NCBI GenBank assembly: GCA_025454315.1
Contig: JALOOP010000009.1
Location: 1-34,890 of the forward strand
Length of the DNA: 34,890 nucleotides
Direction of reading: 5' to 3'
DNA from: Oculatellaceae cyanobacterium Prado106
Lineage (GTDB): Bacteria > Cyanobacteriota > Cyanobacteriia > Elainellales > Elainellaceae
Shown here: in pieces, positions 16,140 through 24,390 of the stretch
How positions within the stretch are numbered: the first letter of the stretch is position 1
Layout of the letters: the number at the start of each line of letters is the position of its first letter
Made by a program: the position numbers and the translations under genes
Notes under the pieces: generated by a model
What the model was told of the DNA's origin: nothing
The model's database searches: none
Seen by the model: only the letters and a program-made list of their open reading frames with translations

Positions 16140-16166
16140 AACCGCAGAGACGCAGAGACGCAGAGG
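16140..16166 (+). repeat. octamer triplet repeat, copy 3
   Basis: Three tandem CGCAGAGA-type units preceded by AACC and ending GG. It lies in the gap between the GNAT-fold gene start and the WG-repeat gene end. This copy has no purine tract next to it. Confidence 0.9.
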
Positions 16167-16327
16167 AACTTGCTTTCTGTTGGGATGCCCTGATTACAGA
16201 ATTTCAGATTATTCCATGTCCTATCCTTGGACTCCTCAGAGGGTTTCGATCGCAGTTCAGTACGTCACTCCCACCCAAACTGCGATCGCCCAATTTCCAG
16301 AAAGAAGCTATCCCTAACTCATAAAAC

Positions 16328-17515
16328 CTAGCGAATATAGCCCCATCGCCCCTGAAAAACGACTCTAGCCAGCCCTTCACTGAAGGCATGAGCTTGTTCA
16401 AACTGGGGGTTAATGACAATTTTGCCAGTGCGATCGACATAGCCCCAGTAGCCGCCTACGCCCACGGCAGCCACGCCGCTGCTGAAGGAATCGGCAGCGC
16501 TGAACTGGGGATTGACGGCATAGGTTCCGGTTTTGTCGATGAAGCCCCAGACACCGCCAATCTGGACTCGGGCTAACCCTTCTTGGAAAGAGTCGGCATC
16601 TTCAAACTGGGGGTTGATGACATATTGTCCGGTTTTGTTGATGTAGCCGTAGCGACCACCGATCGCCACCTTGGCCAATCCCTCTCGGAAGGAAGCCGAG
16701 TCTTCAAACTGGGGATTGACCACGTAATTGCCTTTGGCATCGATGAAGCCCCAGCGACCGCCGGAGACGACTCGGGCTAAGCCTTCGCTGAAGGGTTCGG
16801 CCTGTTCAAACTGGAGATTGGCAATGTAGCGTCCGGTTTTGTCGATGAAGCCCCACTGGCGGCTGAGGCCGACGCGCGCTAGCCCTTGGGTGTAGGGGGA
16901 GACGACTTCAAATTGGGGATTGACGATGACTTTTCCGGTTTTGTCGATGAAGCCCCAGTAGCCGTTGGCATCGGCGATCGCAGCGGCTCCCTCACTCATG
17001 GAAGTGGCTCCGTAGTATTGGGGGTTGACGAGATAGCGTCCGGTTTTGTCGATGAAGCCCCAGAGTCCGCCGACATTGACCCGCGCCATGCCTTCTTTGA
17101 AGGAGTCTGCGTCGTCAAATTGGGGGTTGATGATGAGTTTTCCAGTTTTGTCGATGTAGCCCCAGCGACCGCCCACGACCACTCGGGCTAACCCTTCGCT
17201 GAAGGAGTCGGCCTGTTCAAACTGGAGGTTGATGGCGTAGCGTCCGGTTTTGTCGATGTAGCCCCAAGCGCCGCCGACCCGGACTCGGGCAAGGCCATCT
17301 CTGAAGGAGTAGGCTTCGTCAAATTGGGGATTGACGGCAAAATCAGCGTTGGTGGCCTGGGCAAGGGTTTGGGGGGAGTTGAGGGGGGTGGTTTTTACGT
17401 TCTCGAAGATGGGAGAGGAGGCGATCGCACGCTGCATGGCAGTGAACCCCGGTAAGCTCACGAGCAATGCCACAGAGAGGATCGACGCAGTGCTTTTTGA
17501 AAGATGAATGACCAT
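16328..17515 (-). CDS. exported WG-repeat (KWG) protein, ten repeats
   Basis: The product is 395 residues. Residues 1 to about 32 are a signal peptide (SILSVALLVSLPGFTAM, cleavage near AIA-S). After a short linker come ten units of about 34 residues of the type FxEGLARVxxGGxWGYIDKTG, then xxxINPQFxxAxS, the last one truncated at GRWGYIR. WG repeats are thought to form a beta-propeller- or solenoid-like binding surface. Function is unknown; such proteins are common outside the cytoplasm in cyanobacteria. The unit starting MSEGAAAIADANGYWGF is the most divergent. ATG 17515 has AGGAACGG upstream, a fair ribosome site. The DNA repeats (WGFIDKTG coded by near-identical stretches) could mislead assembly, so the repeat number should be treated with care. 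Confidence 0.9.
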   Translation of the reverse strand: MVIHLSKSTASILSVALLVSLPGFTAMQRAIASSPIFENVKTTPLNSPQTLAQATNADFAVNPQFDEAYSFRDGLARVRVGGAWGYIDKTGRYAINLQFEQADSFSEGLARVVVGGRWGYIDKTGKLIINPQFDDADSFKEGMARVNVGGLWGFIDKTGRYLVNPQYYGATSMSEGAAAIADANGYWGFIDKTGKVIVNPQFEVVSPYTQGLARVGLSRQWGFIDKTGRYIANLQFEQAEPFSEGLARVVSGGRWGFIDAKGNYVVNPQFEDSASFREGLAKVAIGGRYGYINKTGQYVINPQFEDADSFQEGLARVQIGGVWGFIDKTGTYAVNPQFSAADSFSSGVAAVGVGGYWGYVDRTGKIVINPQFEQAHAFSEGLARVVFQGRWGYIR

Positions 17516-18496
17516 GCCCGAACCGTTCCTAAAATTATGGGGGATGTATCCTATTTACGATCGCCACTCTGACAAAATAGGAATCGTTATTAATTCTTAA
17601 TTGCTTGCAGGATAAGGCATTGACCTGATGTAGAACAAGGTTTTGTCCGAATATTTTCTTTGGAAGGTAGGAATTTTCGAGCCGTTTTTTACCGCAGAGA
17701 CGCAGAGACGCAGAGGGGGAGGGGGAGAGGGGGAGGTGGGGGATAAGACAAGGATCTCGCCCTTCCCCTTTCCCCTTTCGCCTTTCCCCTTTCCCCTATC
17801 TCTCTACAGTTGCTCTAACTGATCGAGTCGTGATGAACGGGGATTTCGCCCAACATTCTGGGTAGTGCGATGCAGATTGTGGCCTGGAGTCATTCTCTGG
17901 GATGAATTCGTCGCCACTTCATGGCACCTGCGGATATTTCTGTAAATAAAATCCCGGTAATCCCAGTGATTTCTGAATTCATTCTCGAATTCATTCAATG
18001 AAGTGGATAGGGAATGTTCAATTAACTGACCCAAAGTCGATACAATCTGAAAAATTCCGTTCCATTTTGTAATGAACGCGACAAACGATCGCCCCCATTC
18101 CTCTAGAAATCTTCCACTTGCTTAAGAAGATCTTAAAAGATCGCCCAACTTTAAAATCCAGCGTTACTTTAGAACTCAAGATACCTCCTAACTGCGTCTC
18201 CAGCCTCGTCTCGCTAAGCCTTCGGGTAAAGCAGGTGAGGCTGATCTTTTTGTTGGAATTATGATGGCTCGACCCGTGGGGTGAGCGGTAGTGCAGGGAT
18301 TTGCAGGAATTTAAACTGGGAAAGAAATTAGGAGAAGATGGGCTAAAAACTAGCCTTTAGGCTGTCGCGATCGCACCCGATGCAAGGTAATCTCTCTGTG
18401 GAAGAATACGAGGACTACTCGTGTCTTTTAGGATACATTCCACTCGAAATCATTCCAGCATTCGGTTGACGACTTATTGACAACTTATTGACGACT
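17516..18496. other. 980-bp gene-free divergent region
   Basis: This region lies between the WG-repeat gene and the cupin gene, which diverge. It contains repeat island E (17691-17797), an 11-bp near-duplication around GAATTCATTC (about 17973-17997) and ACTTATTGAC repeats just before the cupin start (about 18467-18494). An open frame on the minus strand (17804-18034) has no family resemblance. No RNA gene was recognised. Confidence 0.5.
17691..17797 (+). repeat. repeat island E: octamer triplet, purine tract and pyrimidine heptamers
   Basis: The octamer triplet (17691-17716) runs into a GGGGGAG-rich purine tract (to 17743). After about 15 bp a pyrimidine tract of CCTTTCC/CCTTTCG heptamers follows (17759-17797), the complement of the GGGGAAA and GGCGAAA units seen elsewhere. 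Confidence 0.85.
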
Positions 18497-19474
18497 ATGC
18501 AGTATCCATCACAAAACGGGTCTGATTGGAACAGCGCGATCGCCCCTCACAGCAGTCATCCCCCTGTAATTCCCCGTGTCTCTGCTCCCGAAATTACACC
18601 CCAAATCTTTCAGCAGTTTTACCGTCCCGGTACTCCCCTGGTCGTCACAGGATTGCTCTCGGATTTGAACTGGAACTTAGAGACGCTGAATGTCCTGTTG
18701 GGCGACATTGAGTTCCCGATTCGGTGCTATGGGCGATCGCGCTATCAACAGGACAAGCGACAGTGGACGAGTGCCGCCAGTGGGGTGGCCGCCCGGATGA
18801 TGAAATTTAGCGAGTATGTCGCCTGTTTACAGAGTGGTGAAGCGGCTCAGCAGGATTGGTACTTGGCCAAATGCGCTTTGAGTGCCACTCCCTTAGCTCA
18901 GACTCCGGCTCTGGAACAGGTGGAGGCGCGGTTGGGGTTGCGATCGCCCGCCACGGGATGGAATCTCTGGGTCGGGGCAAACCACCTGGAACAGGTTCAC
19001 TATGATGCCAGCGATGGAACCCTTGTGCAGTTACAGGGTCAAAAGCGAGTCGTCCTGTTTCCGCCCTCCCAGCTTTATAACCTTTACCCTTCGCCTCTGT
19101 GGAAGCATCTGCGTCATGGACTCAATGTCCGCGCGGGACAAAGCTATGTCTACATTGAACACCCAGATTTCACCGCATTCCCTCGCTTCCAGCAAGCCCT
19201 GAAGCACCGCTATGAGGTGTTACTCAATCCGGGGGATTTGCTCTTTTTACCCGTGGGCTGGTGGCATGAAGTAACCACAGTTGGCACTGAGCCAGTTTGT
19301 TCGATCAATCGCTTCTGGATGCCGCCTTCGCTGCGGGGATGGCGATCGTGGAGTATGTGGCGCGTGCATTTGGGCAGTGTGTTGGCAATGCCGCATGTGC
19401 TGGGGGAACTGTTGAGCGCTGTGGTGAGTCCAGAGCGATCGGCTCAATTGAGGAAGTTATTTCAAAAGCTTTAA
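18497..19474 (+). CDS. JmjC-like cupin (cupin_8) domain protein
   Basis: Probable Fe(II)/2-oxoglutarate-dependent oxygenase fold of the cupin_8/FIH type, about 325 residues, cytoplasmic. The N-terminal part has the usual PGTPLVVTGLLSDLNW segment. Metal ligands counted from ATG 18497 are H168 and D170 (EQVHYDASDG), and H257 (LPVGWWHEV). FLPVGWWHEVTT is the classical end of the family's jelly roll, and QLQGQKRVVLFPPSQ and LYPSPL are typical as well. Relatives hydroxylate protein side chains or tRNA bases; the substrate here is unknown. I prefer ATG 18497 over the TTG nine bases upstream. The gene is monocistronic, converges with the TPR gene and shares a bidirectional hairpin with it. Confidence 0.88.
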   Translation: MQYPSQNGSDWNSAIAPHSSHPPVIPRVSAPEITPQIFQQFYRPGTPLVVTGLLSDLNWNLETLNVLLGDIEFPIRCYGRSRYQQDKRQWTSAASGVAARMMKFSEYVACLQSGEAAQQDWYLAKCALSATPLAQTPALEQVEARLGLRSPATGWNLWVGANHLEQVHYDASDGTLVQLQGQKRVVLFPPSQLYNLYPSPLWKHLRHGLNVRAGQSYVYIEHPDFTAFPRFQQALKHRYEVLLNPGDLLFLPVGWWHEVTTVGTEPVCSINRFWMPPSLRGWRSWSMWRVHLGSVLAMPHVLGELLSAVVSPERSAQLRKLFQKL

Positions 19475-19522
19475 TCGTTTATTGATCCGTTAAGGCAACC
19501 TCTAGGAAATAATATCCCCAGT

Positions 19523-19565
19523 TTTAAGGAGGCGTACACGGTTTCGTCGCGTACTCCTCCTTAAA
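19523..19565. terminator. bidirectional terminator between cupin and TPR genes
   Basis: TTTAAGGAGG (19523-19532) pairs with CCTCCTTAAA (19556-19565), and the inner CGTAC/GTAC and CG/CG pairs extend the stem. Both genes end within 50 bp of it. A/T runs on both sides fit termination in either direction. Confidence 0.75.
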
Positions 19566-19592
19566 GCTAGGATTCTCTTGTTTAGGAACCCC

Positions 19593-20825
19593 CTAATTGG
19601 TCAACAAGCTCAAAATTTGCTCCGCTTCTGTCCTACGGTTTTGCTGCCTCAATAACTCGGCTAGCAACCGATAGTCCTCTGCAAAGGAATTTACATAGGA
19701 CTGCCGCACAGTCGGTGGAAGTTGGCGCATCTCGGCACGAATGGACTCACGCATCTCCACGGATTGTTGGAGAAATTGAATGGCAGATTGGGGGCTGTCG
19801 TAGTCGATATAGAGCTTGCCAATGCTGGCGAGTAGAAAACCTTCTGCATCGCGATCGCCCAACTCACGAACAATGGGGATCGCTAGCCGAAAAGCGTCAA
19901 TCCCTTGTTGGTAGCCCTTTAATCTGCCATACGTGATACCCAAATTGGTTAAAACAGTGGCCTCTCCTCGACGATTCCCCGTTTCTTGCTGAATGGGTAA
20001 GACTTGCTGAAAATATTCAAGCCCTTTCTGGTACTGCCCCAATCCGTTATAGCCTACCCCTAAATTTCCCAAGGCATTTGCTTGTCTGGCGCGATCGCCC
20101 AATTCTCGAAAAATCGTCAGCGCTTGTTCAGTGTAATCAATCAACTTTTGGTATTGTTCCAACTGTTTATAGGCTACACCCCAGTTTAATAGTGTTCTAG
20201 CTTCTCCATCGCGATCGCCTAACTCACGAAAAACAGGTAACGCTTTCTGAAAGTATTCGATCGCCTGCTGAGAGCGATTCAACGCATTGTGCAGCGCTCC
20301 AAAATTCATCAAAGCGCCAGCCTCGCCGATTTTACTCATTGAGGGTTGCTCATTGCGAACCCGATCCTCCTGAAAGATCGCTAATGCTTGTTGCCAGGAT
20401 TGCATTGCCTCCTGATATTGACTTTTATCAATTTGCTGCCCCCCTTGTGTCAACAACCTATTGGCTTCATTCAAGCGATCGGCCACGGTTTGCGTCTCGG
20501 AGGATTGGATGCCACCATTTGGTCGCCAGCGAAAGACATTCGATGGAGCCTGGGTACCAGCATCTGGTCGCCAGCGAAAGACCTCCTGTGGGGCAGTTGG
20601 CGGCAGTTGGCTGACAAAATTGGGTGGAGTGGAGTTAGGCGATCGCCCATCCCCAATCGCTGTCACCGATCCGAGCATAACAGTCGGATCGGTAATAGTC
20701 GGAGCAACTTGTGCCTGTGCGCTATGAGTAACCAGACGGACATCAAGCAAGTTCAAGGCAACAACCGTTGAGGCCACTGTAATCCCATGAAAAATCCCAT
20801 GAAAAATCCCATGAAAGAATCGCAT
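19593..20825 (-). CDS. exported TPR-repeat protein, like the N-terminal half of TPR-CHAT proteins
   Basis: The product is 410 residues. The N-terminus MRFFHGIFHGIFHGI, followed by a hydrophobic stretch ending THSAQAQ (about 13-39), suggests a signal peptide whose start has been extended by a 12-bp DNA repeat. A Pro/Asn-rich segment carries two VFRWRP motifs. Tetratricopeptide repeats then run from about 120 to 345 (for example GALMNFGALHNALNRSQQAI, NLGVGYNGLGQYQKGLEYFQ). The tail LPPTVRQSYVNSFAEDYRLL, then AELLRQQNRRTEAEQILSLL, is the segment that in many cyanobacterial proteins leads into a CHAT caspase-like protease. Here the protein stops right there (LTN, stop), so only the TPR part exists. 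It is probably a protein-interaction module outside the cytoplasm. There is no sign of a CHAT fragment downstream. Confidence 0.85.
   Translation of the reverse strand: MRFFHGIFHGIFHGITVASTVVALNLLDVRLVTHSAQAQVAPTITDPTVMLGSVTAIGDGRSPNSTPPNFVSQLPPTAPQEVFRWRPDAGTQAPSNVFRWRPNGGIQSSETQTVADRLNEANRLLTQGGQQIDKSQYQEAMQSWQQALAIFQEDRVRNEQPSMSKIGEAGALMNFGALHNALNRSQQAIEYFQKALPVFRELGDRDGEARTLLNWGVAYKQLEQYQKLIDYTEQALTIFRELGDRARQANALGNLGVGYNGLGQYQKGLEYFQQVLPIQQETGNRRGEATVLTNLGITYGRLKGYQQGIDAFRLAIPIVRELGDRDAEGFLLASIGKLYIDYDSPQSAIQFLQQSVEMRESIRAEMRQLPPTVRQSYVNSFAEDYRLLAELLRQQNRRTEAEQILSLLTN
20781..20816. repeat. three tandem 12-bp repeats inside the TPR gene start
   Basis: AATCCCATGAAA occurs three times without spacer. 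On the minus strand it encodes the FHGI triplication at the N-terminus of the TPR protein. Confidence 0.95.
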
Positions 20826-21206
20826 TGCATTTACCTGAAGCTAGGTTGAGAAAAACGGTCAGATCGAACCTGACAGGGCTAGATGCCTCTCCCAGAGGCG
20901 AATAGACAGAGCCTATTCCACAATAATCCGACGATGTTTCAACGTTCATAGAAACGTTTATAGAAACGTTCATAGAACTGATGAAACATAAATCTGATGA
21001 AATGGAGGTTATGCAGGCAATGAACTTAAGGAATGGCTGGCTCGTGCAATCTCTAAGTAGATTGGCCGGTTGCAACAGCATTCTTTGCCTGACAAGTTGC
21101 GATCGATTGTACGGTTACAATAACGTCTTCGGTCGCAACACACTAGGGTCACTTCGGGTCACTCCGGTGTCACTTTTATTTCAATGAACCATTTCAATCA
21201 TTTATT
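20826..21206. other. gap upstream of the TPR gene
   Basis: About 380 bp containing the 12-bp triple repeat at 20940-20975 and a GTCACTTCGGGTCACTCCGG mini-repeat near 21150. The promoter of the minus-strand TPR gene must lie here. No gene was seen. Confidence 0.45.
20940..20975. repeat. three tandem 12-bp repeats in the TPR promoter region
   Basis: AAACGTTCATAG-type units at 20940-20951, 20952-20963 and 20964-20975, each differing by at most one or two bases and about 115 bp upstream of the start codon. They could be regulator sites, but the context fits the general tandem-repeat habit of this genome. Confidence 0.9.
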
Positions 21207-21692
21207 TCAATCGCTTTGGCCTTCTGGTTGAGCAATTTCGGTTTGGCGATCGCGACGAATTTGATGATAGGCAAAGGTTCCACGAATCGAACTGATAAAC
21301 GCAATAATAAAGACGACCATGATACCCGCCGAAGCTCCATTAGAACCGTTTTGGCTAATGAAGGCAACACGATCGACCAAGTAGAGAATTAACCCGGCAA
21401 TGGCTGCCAGCCTCGACATTTTGGCGATGAGAAAAGCAATCAAGCCATACAGGAGAGAGGCTCCAATCAGTAACTGAAAATTGGGTGTCACTCCCATTGC
21501 TGTAACAATGAGGGCAATGATCCAACTGAATACAACAATGACAATGCACATGGAAGTTCCTTGCATTGCAGCGCTTTGAGCAGATGGCAAATCGTTGATT
21601 TCTGGCCATAGCCAGTTTTGTTTTTTGGGCTGTTGTTGCACAATCGTAACCTCTCGAATGAGTTCTTTTACCGATGGACAGAACGTTGACAT
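21207..21692 (-). CDS. small four-helix membrane protein of unknown function
   Basis: The product is 161 residues. A polar N-terminus (1-45) precedes four predicted membrane segments at about 46-67, 72-90, 93-111 and 121-140. A basic-to-acidic cytoplasmic tail (YHQIRRDRQTEIAQPEGQSD) follows. The strongly hydrophobic, gap-free frame with ATG at 21692 and normal codon use argues for a real gene. I recognise no family. The segment FIIAFISSIRGTFAYHQIRR resembles the last helix of small uncharacterised cyanobacterial membrane proteins. It lies 381 bp upstream of the TPR gene on the same strand, too far to assume co-transcription. Confidence 0.7.
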   Translation of the reverse strand: MSTFCPSVKELIREVTIVQQQPKKQNWLWPEINDLPSAQSAAMQGTSMCIVIVVFSWIIALIVTAMGVTPNFQLLIGASLLYGLIAFLIAKMSRLAAIAGLILYLVDRVAFISQNGSNGASAGIMVVFIIAFISSIRGTFAYHQIRRDRQTEIAQPEGQSD

Positions 21693-22430
21693 CCTATCCC
21701 AATGCTCCGAAGATACTAGCGTGAATTCAACCGGAAGCGATCGCGATAAGCAAGGATTGAAGGGCTTGTATTAGCTCAGTGTTCGTTAGTTTTAACAGTA
21801 GATAAGTTGATGGTATCCGTCAAGCGGTTTTAGCAGTATAATAATATACTGAAAAATATATACTGTTGCAATGGTGAGCGCGATCGCATTTCCCGCTAAA
21901 TGAAGATTGCCTCCAAAATCTGATGGCATGTGTTCTTAGAATCGGCTTCAGTGCTCTTTAAACATCATGTCACTCGTTAGTATTCAGAAAGTTATTGTGA
22001 AGAAGATTAACTCATTGCTAGTTTTGTCCTCACAAATGTTTTCTCTTCCGTTCCTTTAGTCGTCACCAGACTTTCAAAAAAGAATTACCAACACTTGAAC
22101 ATCTGAACGCATCTAGCATTCTCTATTTTTCCCAATTCCATTATTGTAGGATGTGTTGACGGAGCGTAGCGCATCCGACTCACCGATGCGTTACGCTCCG
22201 CTAACACATCCTACAGTTCTCGTTTTGCCGTCAAACCATGAACGCCAAGCCATCTGGCACTTTACCCACATACTCAAACGCTACGGCTTTTCCTTTTGCT
22301 AAGGGCAATGCCTGATAAATCTCTTCCTGGTTATCGGTACCCATCTCTAGGAGGTTAGTGATTGATGGTGATTGACGAATAGAACCGATTGCAATAGTAT
22401 CCCGATCGCAATAGTATCCCGATCGCCCCC
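21693..22430. other. 738-bp region with palindromic element and a doubtful small frame
   Basis: AT-rich stretch (21790-21890) without coding frames, then the 71-bp palindrome at 22145-22215, then a short minus-strand frame (listed separately) and a 17-bp tandem duplication (GCAATAGTATCCCGATC at 22391 and 22408). Confidence 0.5.
22145..22215. repeat. 71-bp palindromic element (MITE- or REP-like)
   Basis: Arms 22145-22175 and 22185-22215 are complementary over 31 bp with about three mismatches, beginning TGTAGGATGTGTT and ending AACACATCCTACA, with a 9-nt loop. Such TAGGATG palindromes are dispersed in many cyanobacterial genomes. Only one copy is in this window. Confidence 0.85.
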
Positions 22431-22434
22431 TCAA
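22231..22434 (-). other. doubtful short reading frame or gene fragment
   Basis: A 67-codon frame whose second half (MGTDNQEEIYQALPLAKGKA, then VAFEYVGKVPDGLAFMV) looks protein-like while the first half comes from a 17-bp tandem duplication. It starts four bases inside the GH3 gene end and stops 16 bp before the palindromic element. It could be a remnant of a small protein gene. No family was recognised. Confidence 0.25.
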
Positions 22435-24131
22435 GACACAGAAACACTCGTCGCCAGTTCAACTTCTTCTAGGATCGGCAACCCCGCGAGGAATCTGCGA
22501 TCTTCGCTGATGTGGGGGAATTTAAGCTGAGAGTCAAACATGCCGCGATCGACCTGTCGTTGACGCACCTGGGCAAAGCTTCCCGGTGCCAGCAATCGCA
22601 GGCGTGGCGCGGGTACCTGGCTGCTGCGAACCGTGCCGTAGGGGTTGTTAAATTCGCGCATCCAATACTCAAATCGGCTAATCAACTGCTGCAAATTGGG
22701 CTGCGGTTGTCCTGCTGAAATCTCAATGTTGACTAGATAACGTGCGGGGAAATCCTGCTCAGAAAGGGTAATGCAGAAATCTTCCAGGCAGCCGTTGAAT
22801 TCTTGCTGGAGGGCTTGCATCACTTGGGTGGCATGGTACTCGGTAGTCTTCTCAGTCGTAGAGGACAGCAGTCCGCCGAGACGGTGACGAAATACGATCA
22901 GCGGCGTTTGTTCGTAGAAGCCGACGACTTCCACGACATCGCCGATGTCATAGCGGTAAAAGCCGCTGTAGCTGGTCAGCAAAATGCGGTAGCGTTCGCC
23001 CATCTTGACCTCGCTGGGCATCAGGGTTGTGGGATATTCGCTGGGGCGGTTGCTGGGTTGGGTCAGCGGCATGAATTCGTAGAAGCCACTTTCGATCGCC
23101 AAAATGGAACTATCCTGATTGACCTCCGGGTACACGCCAAAGGTCGCTTCCGCACTGCCATACACGCCACCAAAGCTGGGCAGATCGCCAAAATATTCCG
23201 GGAACCGCTCAAAGTAAAAATCCGAGGTGCCGCCTCTTGCTGTCATCGTGTAAGCCAGTTCCGGCCAAGCCATTTGGGGCGTTAGCTTGCCGCAGGCGTT
23301 GAGAATGGCGCGGAGTTCAGCGGCGCGTTGCGGTTGGGGGGTGCAGTAGCGGTTGAGTTGCGATCGCAGTTCCGGTTCCAGCTTCAGCCAGGGGGCGATC
23401 GTCCCTTGGGCTAAATCTTCAATCAGCGGTTCCGCATAGTCTTCCAGATATTGGCAAGTCCGCAGCAGCAGCATGGGGAAATTAGCCACCATTCCCCGAG
23501 TTTGTCGGTTGCCTAGCGCAAACCGCAGACACACATAATGGCGAGACAGAATATCGGCAATCAGCAGTGCTGGGAAGGGTTGCGCCATAAGCTGATTAAA
23601 CAAGCGCTTGCCCTGGCGAATGCTGCCCACGCTCACCGGCCCATATTCAATACCACCTTCGGTTCGCCCTTGCAAAACCACAGAATTAGTCAAACTGGAC
23701 TTCCCAAAGGAGGTACCTCGCTGCTGCAACGCTTCTGATAAAAAGCCCATCGCGGCCAAATCCGCTTTGCGAAGCGTCTGCTGAAAGCGACGAGTTACAG
23801 GCACCTGCTTTTTCTTTCCGGTGGAACCGCTGGTCAGGTTAATGTAAACTACCGGGTCGGGATTAAGAATATTTCGTTCGCCCTTGGCAATGCGATCGGT
23901 GTAGGGTTCGTAGCTGCTGTAGGGAAGAACGGGGATGCGATCGCGAAACTGATCCACCGATCGAATCTGCGACAGTCCAAACTTTTGCCCCAACTCGGTT
24001 CCTTGATGCGATCGCAGCAGTTGCAGTAAAAACTGTTCCTGTACCGCTTCCATTCGCTGAGTTTTCCAGATGAAATTCGCCTTTGCTCGGGTTGCGTAGG
24101 CTGTAATCAAGGGAACCAGTAAGTTAGACAT
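22431..24131 (-). CDS. GH3-family acyl-adenylating enzyme, copy 1
   Basis: The product is 566 residues of the GH3 family (named after plant auxin-responsive genes), cytoplasmic. The plant enzymes adenylate a carboxylic acid and couple it to an amino acid; the bacterial substrate is unknown. Visible motifs are the phosphate-binding loop TSGSTGKKKQVPVT (100-113), VYGSAEATFGVYPE (323-336), YRYDIGDVVEVVGFYEQTPL (392-411) with the ATP-ribose-binding Asp, and the hinge-like FRHRLGGLLSSTTEKTTEYH. Length matches the family. It starts with ATG 24131. A close paralogue lies 259 bp upstream on the same strand, with the same motif positions and no gap over the first 110 residues. The pair is a tandem duplication that has diverged. 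The two may act on different acids or work in sequence. No carrier protein or peptide synthetase gene is adjacent. Confidence 0.9.
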   Translation of the reverse strand: MSNLLVPLITAYATRAKANFIWKTQRMEAVQEQFLLQLLRSHQGTELGQKFGLSQIRSVDQFRDRIPVLPYSSYEPYTDRIAKGERNILNPDPVVYINLTSGSTGKKKQVPVTRRFQQTLRKADLAAMGFLSEALQQRGTSFGKSSLTNSVVLQGRTEGGIEYGPVSVGSIRQGKRLFNQLMAQPFPALLIADILSRHYVCLRFALGNRQTRGMVANFPMLLLRTCQYLEDYAEPLIEDLAQGTIAPWLKLEPELRSQLNRYCTPQPQRAAELRAILNACGKLTPQMAWPELAYTMTARGGTSDFYFERFPEYFGDLPSFGGVYGSAEATFGVYPEVNQDSSILAIESGFYEFMPLTQPSNRPSEYPTTLMPSEVKMGERYRILLTSYSGFYRYDIGDVVEVVGFYEQTPLIVFRHRLGGLLSSTTEKTTEYHATQVMQALQQEFNGCLEDFCITLSEQDFPARYLVNIEISAGQPQPNLQQLISRFEYWMREFNNPYGTVRSSQVPAPRLRLLAPGSFAQVRQRQVDRGMFDSQLKFPHISEDRRFLAGLPILEEVELATSVSVS

Positions 24132-24390
24132 GCAAAGAGGAGTTGTGCCAATAAGTGAACTGCCGATCGTCTATTATCGCCTTCATCCGTCAGCCCATCT
24201 ATCTTCCGATGTTTACAATCTCTGATATTCACCATCAGCGATTCACCATCAAACGAAAGCAGCATCCAGGGAAAGCACTGCAAATTATCAGAGATCGCCA
24301 GGGACAGTGCGGTTCTGTCTGAGACACTTTGTGAAGTGGTCTTGGGGGAGTGGGGGGTGGATGGCTTCACCCATCCACCCATCCACCTTC

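Noticed and set aside
18220-18260. tRNA-like segment (TTCGGGTAAAGCAGG)
   Set aside because: No acceptor stem, anticodon arm or TTC loop in a consistent arrangement could be drawn.
22145-22215. Intrinsic terminator
   Set aside because: Arms are too long and contain mismatches, there is no T-run, and no gene ends directly upstream except a doubtful fragment.
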